NCBI GenBank assembly: GCA_002633025.1
Contig: NMRB01001507.1
Coordinates: 64,398 to 128,397, forward strand
DNA: 64,000 nucleotides
Source: Notospermus geniculatus
Lineage: Eukaryota; Nemertea; Pilidiophora; Heteronemertea; Lineidae
Direction of reading: 5' to 3'
The position numbers and the translations under genes are program-made. Below, piece after piece: positions 23,734 through 33,235 of this stretch (the first letter of the stretch is position 1; every line of letters begins with the position of its first letter). The notes beneath the pieces were generated by a model. The model was not told the DNA's origin, did no database searches, and saw only the letters and a program-made list of their open reading frames with translations.

Positions 23734-24132
23734 GGGAGTTTTCGCAAATCTGACGAAAAACGAAGTACGAAATACGAAATTGGACGTCATATCCATGACG
23801 TAATGTATTTCAGGAAATGGTTGGTACCACAAATGTTCCTCCTGCCAGTGCGTCTTTTAGCATGTCATGTAAGATCGAAAGAGTTATGGCGCATCTTGAA
23901 TTTTTAAATTTCCAATTCGTATCAACGAAGTGGAAACGAAAGATAAATTTAAAAGTTTAATGTTCACCGTACCTCTGTCGTTCTAACGTCATACGCTAAA
24001 AGACGCTCTTGCAGCAGGCGATATTTGTGGCACCAGCCATTTCCTGAAATACTACATTACGTCATAGATACATGTATGACGTCCAATTTCGTATTTCGTA
24101 CTTCGTTTTTCGTCAGATTTGCGAAAACTCCC
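23734..24132. mobile_element. Long-arm foldback element, TA flanks, GGGAGTTTTCGCAAATC ends
   Basis: A 399-bp element bounded by TA (23732-23733 and 24133-24134). Arms of over 100 bp begin GGGAGTTTTCGCAAATCTGA and continue CGAAAAACGAAGTACGAAAT and TGACGTAATGTA, with further pairing at GTGCGTCTTTTAGC / GCTAAAAGACGC. The arms differ at one place by TA versus TACATGTA (23790-23791 against 24069-24076). No transposase frame. The first 12 bases match elements at 10240 and 24784 although the interiors differ. Confidence 0.85.
24069..24076. other. Putative excision scar TACATGTA in one arm of a foldback
   Basis: Reading both arms in the same direction, the left arm has GACGTCA-TA-TCCATGACG and the right arm has GACGTCA-TACATGTA-TCTATGACG. 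The arms should have been identical when the element formed, so CATG plus TA was gained (or lost) in one arm afterwards. Confidence 0.6.
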
Positions 24133-24783
24133 TACTGACATGTTGTTATCACGACACGGCTTGGCGTGCAGTGACACAAAGGTCTGACTGATTTCTCCAT
24201 TTGGTATCCCGTTCTCTTCAATTTTTATGTCGCTGATGGGGTATCACGTACTCTCCGAGCAGACAGACTACTAAAACAAGTTGGCCAATTCAACAGAATC
24301 AATAAGCAGCTCTTTTAAATTCATGAAGGGGACGAAACAAGCTCATTCTCGTTAGTGGCCTGGATGAACCAATGATCATGAGATGCTCCGAAAAATCAGC
24401 TGAACCAGCGTAGGGTCTGCGCATTAACGAGCACTTCTTGCTGGTGTTCACAGTGGGCTCTCGAGGGTACGGTCGGTTATTGCTGCCCACGCCGCTGTTA
24501 CTGGACGACGTTGTACAATAGAACCCTCTGTTGCATTGGCCAATTAGTTACAATAAAGCAAATCCTTGAAACCCACAATGGCCATTGAAATCAACAGCAG
24601 GCATGAGAGCCGAAGGGCAAGTTCAGTCCTTCCAAGATGCGAATCGGAAAATGCTTTGTCTGGAATTACCGTGGCGAGAAATAACAAAGCATTCCACTTC
24701 CACAATGGCGAATGCAAATCATTTGGTCAAAATGTTTTGTTTTGTTTTTCTCGCAACGGTTGCGCGGCGAGGATGTATGAATA

Positions 24784-24911
24784 GGGAGTTTTGGCAAAGC
24801 CCCCGAAACGCCAAGTCGAACGCCAAACCCATTGTTCGATGCCACTAAGACAGCACCGAACAAAAGGGCAGACATTCGCGTTGGTGTTTCGGGGGCTTTG
24901 CGAAAACTCTA
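24784..24911. mobile_element. Foldback element, GGGAGTTTTGGCAAAGCCCC ends
   Basis: A 128-bp relative of the element at 9335, with arms containing GCAAAGCCCCCGAAACGCCA and the complement TTTCGGGGGCTTTGCGAAAA. Left TA at 24782-24783; the right end is slightly degraded (ACTCTATA). Inserted at the right edge of duplication unit 2. Confidence 0.75.
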
Positions 24912-24916
24912 TAATA

Positions 24917-25055
24917 GAGTTTTCCCAATCACCCGGATAAAGCTACGATTACATTTTGTTACGATTTTCTGTTGTTGTCTACATTATTCGCTTATGCCTG
25001 AACAATAGATAGGCCTAGTCGTTGGCCTAACTAGTGGGTGGTTGTGAGAGCTCAC
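24917..25055. mobile_element. TA-flanked element, GAGTTTTCCCAATCACCCGG end
   Basis: Left end TA-GAGTTTTCCCAATCACCC; right end reversed TA-GTGAGCTCTCACAACCACCC. Inside, GTTACGATTTTCTGTTGT matches the reverse complement of the element at 17602-17898. It lies only a few bases right of the previous foldback element. Confidence 0.5.
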
Positions 25056-25628
25056 TAATATTGGCCCTTATATCTTGCGGTCTTCGTTATGTTGACCAAA
25101 AATTGGCTATCAAAAAAGAGGATGACAATTCGTTCTTCCTTTTGATTTTTGAAATCTCATCCCGATTGCGTTCGAATGTGTTCAACGTAAAGCAGCTCAG
25201 TCTCGCTGCCGCAATTACATTTACCGCGAATATTCTCAACATCAGACTTATTAACGTAATGTGATATTTGTTACGTTTTGGCGTATCGCCAAGTTGGAAA
25301 GTTGCCTAATCCTTGAAGAAAATTGCCCCGTTTTGATTATTTTTAAATGAATACCATGAATTATATCCCTTTTTAATCATAACATTGTCGGCGAGGTATA
25401 CATGTAGGTTTTGTTTTTGTCAGATCGTTTTCGGAAAAGAGACTTATAAACTGGAAATGTCGACAATACGATGATTCTAGCATCATTGTTTTTCATTTTC
25501 CATTGATTACTCAGAGGGGATTTTAGGAAAATCTAAAAATCTGCTTTCTTTCAGTAATTTGAGACGAAAAACGAATCACATCATCCTCAATATCTCCCTG
25601 AGTTCTTTCATAAGCACGTCCGTGATAA
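25056..25628. other. No recognisable gene
   Basis: AT-rich unique sequence with one unrecognised 76-codon frame. I see no repeat ends. Confidence 0.4.
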
Positions 25629-25630
25629 TA

Positions 25631-25780
25631 CAGAGGTTTAGAAATCAAACGATAAACGTAAACTTTACGAAGACGTTATTTTTTCATACTACACATTAAC
25701 CAGATTTTATATTGCATTTTCGGTACAAAAATAACGTTGTCGTTAACGTTTACGTTTATCGTTTGATTTCTAAACCTCCC
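25631..25780. mobile_element. Foldback element, GAGGTTTAGAAATCAAACG ends
   Basis: A 150-bp element with about 33-bp arms (AGGTTTAGAAATCAAACGAT then AAACGTAAAC) and an interior GATTTTATATTGCATTTTCG. TA flanks at 25629-25630 and 25781-25782. Two close relatives lie at 58575-58718 and 59837-59985. Confidence 0.85.
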
Positions 25781-25782
25781 TA

Positions 25783-27524
25783 TTTAGGTTTACCTTCTTC
25801 TGGCACGAGCCCTTAAAGACTTAGCCACTGTAAGGATTAATGGGAACGCATGTCACAAATAAGTATCCATAAAAAGAGAACGATGTTAATATAACCCTTT
25901 CACATGAAGATTGGTACATGTAGAAAGCGTTGAAAAACGATAAAATGATGAATTTTGTGCTATGTTCAGTAGAATTGGTATGTTGGCAAAGAACCTTCAA
26001 ATCAACCATATCTAGCACACAGATTGGACCTCTTGGTACGAGAGTCATGCTTTTCCGAAACAGGAATGCCATTCATGCACCGAGATATGTTATCAAATCT
26101 TATATGTAGATATTCTTAAGTGCAATTAAGTCACCGCTCCGTATTCCTGACGTGTGTTCGTCAGTTCTGACAGCTCTAAGCCACATTCCGAGGTCTCAAT
26201 TTTTATTCCTCGGTTGCTTTCATCAGAATCTAAACGACGGGAAAGACAGTATTCAGAGTAGCGGAAAAAGGTAGAGCGTTTCCTTCTGCCCAGTACTATG
26301 TACAGATTTCAGACCATGCATAAGATATTCGGAACACGAGAATCATTTGATAAAGCCGTCTTTAGGGCTTGTGTGGTGTTGAATTGGCCTCAAGGGTGGA
26401 ATGTTGGGGAGACTTAGAAACGAAAAGGTGTGTTGGGAATCCGGCACGAACCTTTGGTTTGGTTTTATCAGGAGCAGAACAATATTTCTTTGATTTATGA
26501 AATGCATTTTAAATACAAACGATGTCAATCGATCATGCAACTCCCCATGGAGTTGCATGATGGCATAAGTACTGAAGTACATGTACTTTTACAACTGGTC
26601 ACAGCATCAACCACTGCCAATGAAGATAACGACTTCTCGAACGTTCCTTTCAGTTTGTCGAGTTAGCCGGCCCAGACGGAAGCAAGCAAACAGAACATTA
26701 GCAAACACACGCCACGTAATTGTGACAAAACACCTCGATTAGTGTCGATTAGAAATAATTTCATGGGAATATCACGGCCTGTCTGCTGGCCACTGCCACA
26801 GTCAGCCGTCGGCTGGCGGAAGTAACGTCAGCTAACTCTTTCACAAAGACAAGCTTCAGCTCAAGACAGCTAAAAGCGATTTCTTTCATTATAGGAGCTA
26901 ACGAATGTCCATTTTCCACTTAGGCAGTATCATGTTGTCTATCCGATTTCAGAATCGCTCAATCAGATGTGGCATGATAACATGGATAAGGTAATGCAAA
27001 GTTGTCATAAAAGTAACGTGATCCCGACTGACTTGAAGGTCGTGTCAAATGCTATCCCCGATTTCGAGTAAGTATAGCGAAACACGCGCAATAAGTTTTG
27101 GGGCACCATTCCATTTAATGGTTGAAATCAAAAACAATTTACGATGGCAATCACTCGTAAGTCATGTTCGAGGCAAAGAAAGGAAAGCCTTGCAGACCAA
27201 ATTGTTTTGCAGGCAAGTTCACAAGTTAGAGAGCAGACGGAGAGGGTCGATGTGTAAATTAGGCTTGCCTCACCATCACAGAGAACGCAGTAATAACAGA
27301 CGACCTGATCAAAGATCGGATGATCCCAACCAGTCGGGAAAAATGCAATGCTTAGTGGAGCCCGTGAAACCGTTGTGATGAACGCAAGATGAGGAAGAAG
27401 AAATCCGTTGCACTCTTGGGAAAGCTTTCTGAATTCTTGTTTGGGGATATCAGCAACATGAGAAGTCATTTCCTAGGATTTCACCAACAGATGAAGTTTC
27501 TGCTGACCACAACTTTGCCATGAG
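25783..27524. other. No recognisable gene; one perfect short palindrome
   Basis: Unique-looking. Positions 26532-26561 form a perfect hairpin with 13-bp arms (ATCATGCAACTCC / GGAGTTGCATGAT) and a 4-base loop. No other structure is recognisable. Confidence 0.45.
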
Positions 27525-27827
27525 AGTTAAAAGTTAAAGTTAAAGTTTGGGTTTACAGTATAGTCTGATATCAACAACGGTAGAGGTGTCATCCGACTTT
27601 ACACTTTAACCCCAGTCTGCCCTGAAACTTTCAGTAGAACTCAGATGATCTGCTCATTCAGCGCTACAATTCGAGCATTTCCGACAGGTACCCATTTATA
27701 CACCTGGGTGGAGAGAGAGGCCAGTGAGGCAAAGAGACTTGCCCAAAGTCTCACGCCCAGTGGGATTCGAACCCGGGACCCTCCGACTGCTAGACGGAGG
27801 TCCGAACCACTACACCACCGTGGCTCC
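27525..27827 (-). mobile_element. tRNA-derived SINE (minus strand)
   Basis: Read on the minus strand, the head begins GGAGCCACGGTGGTGTAGTG and contains an A-box-like TGGTGTAGTGG (27807-27817) and a B box GGGTTCGAATCCC (27762-27774), the two internal RNA polymerase III promoter elements of a tRNA. The body carries GCAAGTCTCTTTGCCTCACT and GGTGTATAAATGGGTACC. The tail ends in repeats of TTTAAC (plus strand 27525-27550). The order of tRNA head, body and simple-repeat tail is diagnostic of a SINE. It is not a functional tRNA because no acceptor stem closes at the 3' side of the head. A related body fragment (GTATAAATGGGTGG) occurs at about 58429-58520. Confidence 0.85.
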
Positions 27828-28600
27828 TCCGAGTTATCTTTTCGCCGTCATGGGGCACAGCAGCAAGGGTAGTTTATCTTCTATGCACTTACATGTATAA
27901 TGGTGTGTTGTCACATTCAACTGTGTGCATGTAATTTGGCATTACAACAATATTGTGATTGATCAGATAACCGGGCTCGTTCTCAGCTGCAGCTGAGAGG
28001 CTGTGACTTTGCAAGTTAGCAGTCGAAATTCAGTGACATATTGAATTCCCTAGTAAATGTTGAATAACAAACATTTAACTTACCGCATATTTCTTTTCGT
28101 TTGCCTTGCATGTCTACGGCACGTCGTTTTTAATGGTTACAGATTGACAGAATCCACCGCGACGGTGTTAGCGTAAATCTGCAAAGAGAGAAATGAAAGC
28201 CTGATAAGCTTTTGGCAGGAAAGCGTGTGTGTAATTTGCAATTGCGAGACAGTCGCAGAATTCCTCTTATGCATTATCCTGTCTTATTCCTCGGAGAGCA
28301 TAAAGATGAAAGGCATAATTATCAGAAGTGATGACACTTTTTCTGTCGCACACGTTATCAAGTCACGATCGGGCGATACGAAGAAAGACAAAGTTGAATA
28401 TATATGAACATAATAATATTTCATCATATACTGTAGTTTCACATGTAAAAGGACAGTTACCATTACATTCAGGCTGAGTGCATTCGATAGAGAAGCATTG
28501 TGCTACCTTCCACTTTTGTCATTCTACATGTATGTAGTACATGTACATGTACGCTACATTTGTACATGTAATGAAATTCCCTTTTTTCGCACGCAAAATC
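27828..28600. other. No recognisable gene; dense TACATGTA cluster
   Basis: Unique-looking sequence. TACATGTA recurs at 28525-28532, as the double form TACATGTACATGTA at 28538-28551 and again at 28563-28570, the densest cluster in the window. Confidence 0.5.
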
Positions 28601-28603
28601 ACT

Positions 28604-28682
28604 CGGATAAACGGCCCATTCTTTTCAAACGCGGCAGTTCCGGAGGGGAAGGTTGTTATGTAACAACATCTCCACCCTGGAA
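28604..28682 (+). repeat. Repeat fragment matching 53.7-54.3 kb, without the LINE tail
   Basis: AAACGGCCCATTCTTTTCAA, GCGGCAGTTCC, GTTATGTAACAAC and CTCCACCCTGG match both units at 53711-54286, where a LINE-like tail interrupts at GTAACAACCTG. Here the flanks are continuous, so this is an empty-site relative. Confidence 0.6.
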
Positions 28683-29211
28683 CACAGCACATTCTATTCT
28701 ATTTGGCACATTGGACCATTTCGTGTTACGAAAAAGGAATTTACATGTATGAGAATGACAACCGTTACTTCGACCAATAGTGTGCAGATTTTAAGGCATG
28801 CCCGCTGCCGAGTGAAATGGAACTTTATACAATTAACGTCATCAAAGCCTGAGCTAAAAAAAATGGTAATGGATACACATTTTATAAAAGAAAGAAGTAA
28901 TAAAATAAGATGACGTTGAACTCAACAAAAAAAGTCAACCTATCGCCTATCGTATATTCATGAAGAATTAAAAACGTAAAGACGAGGCGAAATGGCAATA
29001 TCAAGACATTATAAATTGATATTTTATAGCGTGTCTTCTTTCCAGCGGCATTTACGTTTATGTGGATTTATCTCCCACGGGGGAATTGTGATGGTCATAG
29101 CCCTAAAATTGTTGCTTCTAAAGGCAACCAATTGACTTCTCGTCACCGACATTTATCAGTGTTGACTGGAGGGGCTCACTATGAATAATGTTAACACACA
29201 GGTTCACAACA
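28683..29211. other. No recognisable gene
   Basis: About 530 bp of unique-looking sequence with no repeat ends. Confidence 0.4.
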
Positions 29212-29214
29212 TAA

Positions 29215-29548
29215 GGGATCATCTCAAAAATTGCTTGATGCCCAGAGAGACGAAATTTTTTCGTCTGGGGGAGGGGGTCAGCACCTTCCTGACCAAAATT
29301 TCATCTTTTTAGAACTTTTGGCATCACGTGTAAATTAGAAGAAAGAAACCAGAGAACTTCCAATATAGGAAGATTATCATGTTTTTTCATGTACCCTACT
29401 GGTCCTCCATAGAAACACTAAGTAATTCTGAAATAAAAGTGTTGATGCCAGACATATGACTTTTTTCGTCATTTAGAGGGGGGAGGGGCCCAGAGAGGGA
29501 TGAAAAAATTTCGTCTCTCTGGGCATCAAGCAATTTTGAGATGATCCC
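29215..29548. mobile_element. Foldback element with 3-bp TAA target duplication (PIF/Harbinger-like)
   Basis: Ends GGGATCATCTCAAAAATTGC and GCAATTTTGAGATGATCCC; arms continue TTGATGCCCAGAGAGACGAA then ATTTTTTCGTC. TAA lies on both sides (29212-29214 and 29549-29551). TWA 3-bp duplications and GGG starts are typical of the PIF/Harbinger superfamily. The element at 57495 has related ends (GGGGCTGTCTCAAAA) and a TTA duplication. Non-autonomous, 334 bp. Confidence 0.8.
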
Positions 29549-29551
29549 TAA

Positions 29552-30493
29552 CGCGATACGAACTTTTCGTGCTGTTTAGTGGCAGCATGGTTCTGCTGGG
29601 GAAAATGAGTTTAGGTTTCATTCTCAATTACTTTGTGGTTTCTATGAAATTCCAACACGGTAAGTGTACAGCATGAGGGTATAGTGTACCTGTACTTACA
29701 ATTTGTGAGGTCTATTCTCGGCTTTTTAAGCTCGGATGTCATCGGAAAAAAGTAACAAATAACAAGAAACGAATAAAACACTATGAAACAAGAGTTACTC
29801 TCTAAAAAGCCAATGACCTTGTATTCTTTGTTACAACGCAAAACACATATATTTTCATTGGAATTCCAAAGTATACTACACGATACCTTAGTGAAAATAA
29901 CAGGTGGTTCAAAATTCCCATCTCGTATAGAATTTATTTTATTAGACATAGTTCATGTATATGGTTTCCTCCCACTATGCGGAAGCTTAACCCCGGCGTA
30001 TTCCCGGTGGGTCTCTTGTAAAGGAAGCAGCCAAGAAGCTACAGCACGCGAGGGATGGATAGGCCTACATGTACGTACATTTCTTATTAAATTAGGTAAC
30101 GCAGATATAGCATGTGTTTCTTGTCGAAACTCGCTCATAACTACGGAACCCTTTCATAACCTTTCTATTCCAATCAGTGTCTTTTCTGATCAGGAACCAG
30201 AACAAAATTTGCCAACAACTAGAACATTAATTCAGCTCAGGAACCGAAGTAATTCCAAATAATGCCAACGATACAGTGCCATCGTGAAAAGGATATCATT
30301 GGCATCACCGATTTCCGTTGAACACATTCACTGATATCCACCATGCCTACCCTAATCACCAGGTGTGTCACACCTTTCCCTTTCCGATACTTTGACTGCC
30401 CCAATTTGTTTAGCGGGTGGTGCAAGAAAAAATCCGATAACGAACGTACAGTCCAAAGCAGGCCAAAATCAAAGGGTTCAAATTGAGTAGAAG
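29552..30493. other. No recognisable gene; longest open frame of the window
   Basis: A plus-strand frame of 159 codons (29783-30262) is the longest in the window but matches no family I know. It reads straight through a TAGGCCTACATGTA compound (30063-30076), and its composition is not protein-like. I do not call it a gene. Confidence 0.4.
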
Positions 30494-30707
30494 CTACCTT
30501 TATGACAAAAAGAACATCAGCCAACAGTGGTAATCAGACTCTTATCACTGACATCGCCACCTTTGTAGCTAACGTTGTCAGGAAAAGAAAAAGAAATTCG
30601 CGAAATTAATTTGCATGGCCTGGTGCAGTCACTGACACACATGTATTTTACGAACTATCAGCGGCGTACTCCATTTATACGTGATGGAGGGGAACAGCTG
30701 TTGAAAG

Positions 30708-30956
30708 AATTTCACCTTGTGATGGGAAACGTACATATTATTCTTCAGACGCAACACAACAATGTGAAGCGTGCTTCAACAGCTTTGCTTGTATTGGTCA
30801 AGGCGAACACTCTGGGGTCATCTCATTAAAGGGTGTACATGTACGTAATTTCACCTTGTGATGGGAAACGTACATTTTATTCTTCAGACGCGACAACAAT
30901 GTGAAGCGTGCTCATCAGCTTTGCCTGCATTGGTCAAATTTAAAGGCGAACGATCT
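30708..30956 (+). repeat. Short tandem duplication inside the coding remnant
   Basis: ATTTCACCTTGTGATGGGAA, ACGTACATNTTATTCTTCAG, CAACAATGTGAAGCGTGCT and AAGGCGAAC occur in both 30708-30837 and 30852-30956. Copy 1 continues TCTGGGGTCATCTCA; copy 2 is interrupted at CTGG by the element at 30959 and then resumes with the same sequence. Confidence 0.75.
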
Positions 30957-30958
30957 GG

Positions 30959-31116
30959 GTCCGGTTGCACAAAAGTTGAAAAGATAAAAGTATGTTAATT
31001 TAACTTTTCCTGTTAAAATCCCTAACTTGGCGTTAACTAACAAAACTAACATTTTGGGATAAGTTAACGCCAAGATAAACTAACAAAGTGACTTTTAACT
31101 TTTGTGCAACCGGCCC
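30959..31116. mobile_element. Foldback element, CCGGTTGCACAAAAGTT ends
   Basis: Ends TCCGGTTGCACAAAAGTT and AACTTTTGTGCAACCGGCCC with inner arms GGCGTTAACT / AGTTAACGCC. CTGG lies on both sides (30955-30958 and 31117-31120). The paralogous copy at about 30800-30812 shows the empty site CTCTGGGGTCATC. The exact ends are ambiguous by a few bases because of the G/C run. Confidence 0.75.
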
Positions 31117-31497
31117 CTGGGGTCATCTCAAGGGTGCATGTCCTTGCCACTATCTTAGCCAATAAGGATTCGGAGTCGCTGCTCCCTCACGTTTGCCCGT
31201 GGAGAGTTGCCATCCTTGACGTGCTTGGCAAGGTTCTCGGTTACCAGGTTGAAGTTTTTACCTGATAAAGGAGGGTACATCTGAGGTCGATGCCAAATTA
31301 TCAGACCTTGCCGAAGGAGAATTCTGCAATCACGCCGAGTTGAGATTACCAGAAAGGCAAAGACGGCGTTCCATCAAGAGTGATGAAACAGTTGAGCAAA
31401 TTGCCGCCTTCTTGTTCGACTGCGCGAAGAACGGTAACAATTTGTAACATCTAAAAGGAAACTGTGTATCCTGAAAGAAGGCTATCTATTTTGATAG

Positions 31498-31517
31498 TAC
31501 ATGACATTGTACATGTA
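31498..31517. other. Putative serial excision scars
   Basis: Copy A has TA-CATGA-CATTGTA-CATGTA followed by TATC, where copy B has just TA-TATC (33611-33612). The 18 extra bases decompose into CATG, CATTG and CATG modules separated by TA or a degraded TA. Confidence 0.55.
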
Positions 31518-32318
31518 TATCTTATGTTCAGTATCTATAGGCGGTTGACAACTGCAGTGCTGACAATGACATTGATATGTTGGGCTAAAATTCTATGGAC
31601 GGGATTTGGTATGATGAAGTCAACATGTGAAAGTGATACGATCTCGATACTACTAACGTACATATCAAATACACTAAGCCCACTCAATGTAAATGTACAT
31701 GTACTCTCTCGACAATAAAAGACCAAGCTAATATTTTGCTTTTGGTAAAAACTGAAATTCCTTGTGCATACACTTATTAAATGCATTGAATGCAAAACCG
31801 AGTTGATAGGTAGGCAAACATCTAACTGGGAATCTGCACGATCTGTGGCAATAACAGCAGCGATTACCACAGTTTATGTAAATATCACTACAGCACAGAC
31901 ACGAGGGGAACTTGTTGTCAGTGTTCACAACCTGAGTTATCTTTCCACGAGTATGTTTGATATGAAAGCCCTGATGCAACCCCTAAAATTTTTTGGTTCG
32001 CGTGGGCCTATAGTCCCTATAGGTAACCATTATCTTTTGCCGATTTGAGCTTGTAACTCGATTTTCGGCGCTAAAGCATTAGCGTATATCAAGACAGGTG
32101 TCATGGGTTTGTTTTTATGACTAGTTGTGTCCCGTAGATTAAAACTGGTGATTTTTTCGCATATTTAGTATGCTTTTTTCGGGATTTCTTGCTAAAAATG
32201 TCTGCGGGGTCAGACATTCAACCTCGGGCACAGGAAAAGTAAATACCTGTATGACGGGTTTGTGTAACTAATGTGACCTCGATTTGGGGCCGAGGTTGAG
32301 GAACGCATGGTTATTTAA

Positions 32319-32945
32319 AGGAGCACGGTATTGGATCTCAAATGCGTTATTTGACTGCCGACGTAGGGGAGCCACCTAGCGGCAGTAAGACGAACTACAA
32401 AAATGCATTACAAAATGTACGCAGTAAATCGGGTCATTCGCCGAAACGTAGTTAGACTCTCGGGTTAGTCTCGCGTCACCAGCCTCTCTCTCTTACAGGA
32501 GAGAGTCTGGTAGCAAAGGCCAAAACTTTCGTTACCGCCAGGTGGCGAGTGTCCAGCTCAGAGCATCCGAATCTGATTGGCCAACGGCTGATTAAACATG
32601 GCTGCGCCCGTGAAACGCATGATGAGTCCTATTGTACAATCGGCTTATTCCAGCAATCGATGACCATGGATAGTCGTTCCTTCCGTGCTAAAAAGGTAAA
32701 TTTTCCCTCAGACTCATTCGTTCATCATGCGTTTCATGGGCGCAGCCATGTTTAATCAGCCGTTGGCCAATCAGATTCGGATGCTCTGAGCTGGACACTC
32801 GCCACCTGGCGGTAACGAAAGTTTTGGCCTTTGCTACTAGACTCTCTCCTGTAAGAGAGAGAGGCTGGTGACGCGAGACTACTCTCGGGTTGGAGAGTGG
32901 CGCGGTGGCGCCGACTGTCGGGAAAAAGTGGCAATACCGTGCTCC
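32319..32945. mobile_element. TTAA-flanked transposon, split by a nested element
   Basis: Second full copy of the 8176 element, with ends AGGAGCACGGTATTGGATC and GGCAATACCGTGCTCCT, TTAA at 32315-32318 and 32946-32949. Removing the nested element at 32466-32881 and one 9-bp duplication leaves about 202 bp. Segmental copy B shows the empty target (GGTTATTTAACGTG, about 34422-34435) with a single TTAA. Confidence 0.92.
32466..32881. mobile_element. Nested foldback element, TAGTCTCGCGTCACCAG ends, 9-bp target duplication
   Basis: A 416-bp element with near-identical arms of about 160 bp: TAGTCTCGCGTCACCAGCCT, then GGCCAAAACTTTCGTTACCG, CTGATTGGCCAACGGCTGAT and CATGGCTGCGCCC. Only two mismatches were noticed in the arms, so it is young. 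A perfect 9-bp duplication CTCTCGGGT flanks it (32457-32465 and 32882-32890). No coding capacity. A 9-bp duplication suits Mutator-like elements, but the ends alone do not prove it. A diverged relative is at 38503-38944. Confidence 0.92.
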
Positions 32946-33024
32946 TTAACGTGGATGGAGGTTTTGTCTCAGTATGATGCAAGATCGGGTTTATATGAGC
33001 GTTTTGATGGTGGGTTGATGCGTA

Positions 33025-33199
33025 CTCTCTAAATTCCGACGAGTGAAATTCACTCATTTGGAGTGAGGCAGGGACCACTCCATGAAGTCACTCCATTAGA
33101 GTAAAAGTCGCCACTGTATATATTGGCATTAGAAGCAACAAAACACTCTGATTGGTCGAATGCAAAAATATTTTTTGGATTCTGAGAGAGAAAATAGGG
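33025..33199. other. Spacer between duplicated copies
   Basis: Unique 175-bp spacer separating copy A from copy B. It holds a short inverted repeat (GAGTGAAATTCACTC at about 33040). Confidence 0.6.
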
Positions 33200-33235
33200 A
33201 AGTGACTTTTAACTTTTGTGCAACCGGCCCCTGGG

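Larger units (their letters stand above)
23370..24135. mobile_element. 766-bp insertion in duplication unit 2, TGA at both sides
   Basis: Unit 1 reads GGAGAAATTGACATGTTG without interruption; unit 2 reads GGCGAAATGA, then about 766 extra bases, then TGACATGTTG. TGA flanks both ends. The insertion holds a unique left part (23370-23731, with GACGTCATTGACGTCG near 23429) and a complete foldback element (23734-24132) on its right. Whether it arrived as one unit or in two steps is not resolved. Confidence 0.65.
22570..24787 (+). repeat. Segmental tandem duplication, unit 2
   Basis: Second copy of 20518-22377, diverged by scattered substitutions and small indels and carrying a 766-bp insertion at 23370-24135. 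The right edge runs directly into the foldback element at 24784. Confidence 0.85.
30494..31447 (+). pseudogene. Frame-broken coding remnant, unknown protein
   Basis: Successive plus-strand frames read like protein but are joined by frame changes: about 30494-30575 (ATFMTKRTSANSGNQTLITD...), 30575-30829 (INLHGLVQSLTHMYFTNYQR..., ending LLVLVKANTLGSSH-stop), 31122-31262 (VISRVHVLATILANKDSESL, then VCPWRVAILDVLGKVLGYQVE), and 31250-31447 (KEGTSEVDAKLSDLAEGEF, ending VEQIAAFLFDCAKNGNNL-stop). The middle is duplicated in tandem (30708-30837 and 30852-30956) and split by a foldback element at 30959-31116. The helical, leucine-rich character suggests part of a larger protein. I cannot name the family. 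It is partly repeated at 33236-33567. Confidence 0.45.
31086..33024 (+). repeat. Segmental duplication, copy A (occupied site)
   Basis: Direct copy of 33200-34506, starting AAGTGACTTTTAACTTTTGT and ending GATGGGTTGATGCGTA. Copy A is longer because of a 631-bp insertion at 32319-32949 and an 18-bp scar-like insertion at 31500-31517. The left boundary falls inside the foldback element at 30959. Confidence 0.9.

Noticed and set aside
26532-26561. Perfect 13-bp-arm hairpin as a terminator or operator
   Set aside because: No adjacent gene and no reason to expect a bacterial-type signal here; kept only as a structural note.
27760-27827. Possible functional tRNA gene (minus strand)
   Set aside because: A and B boxes are present, but there is no closing acceptor stem, and the sequence continues into a SINE body and simple-repeat tail.
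29783-30262. Longest open frame (159 codons)
   Set aside because: No recognisable domain or motif, reads through a TAGGCCTACATGTA repeat word, and such a length is not surprising in 64 kb read in six frames.
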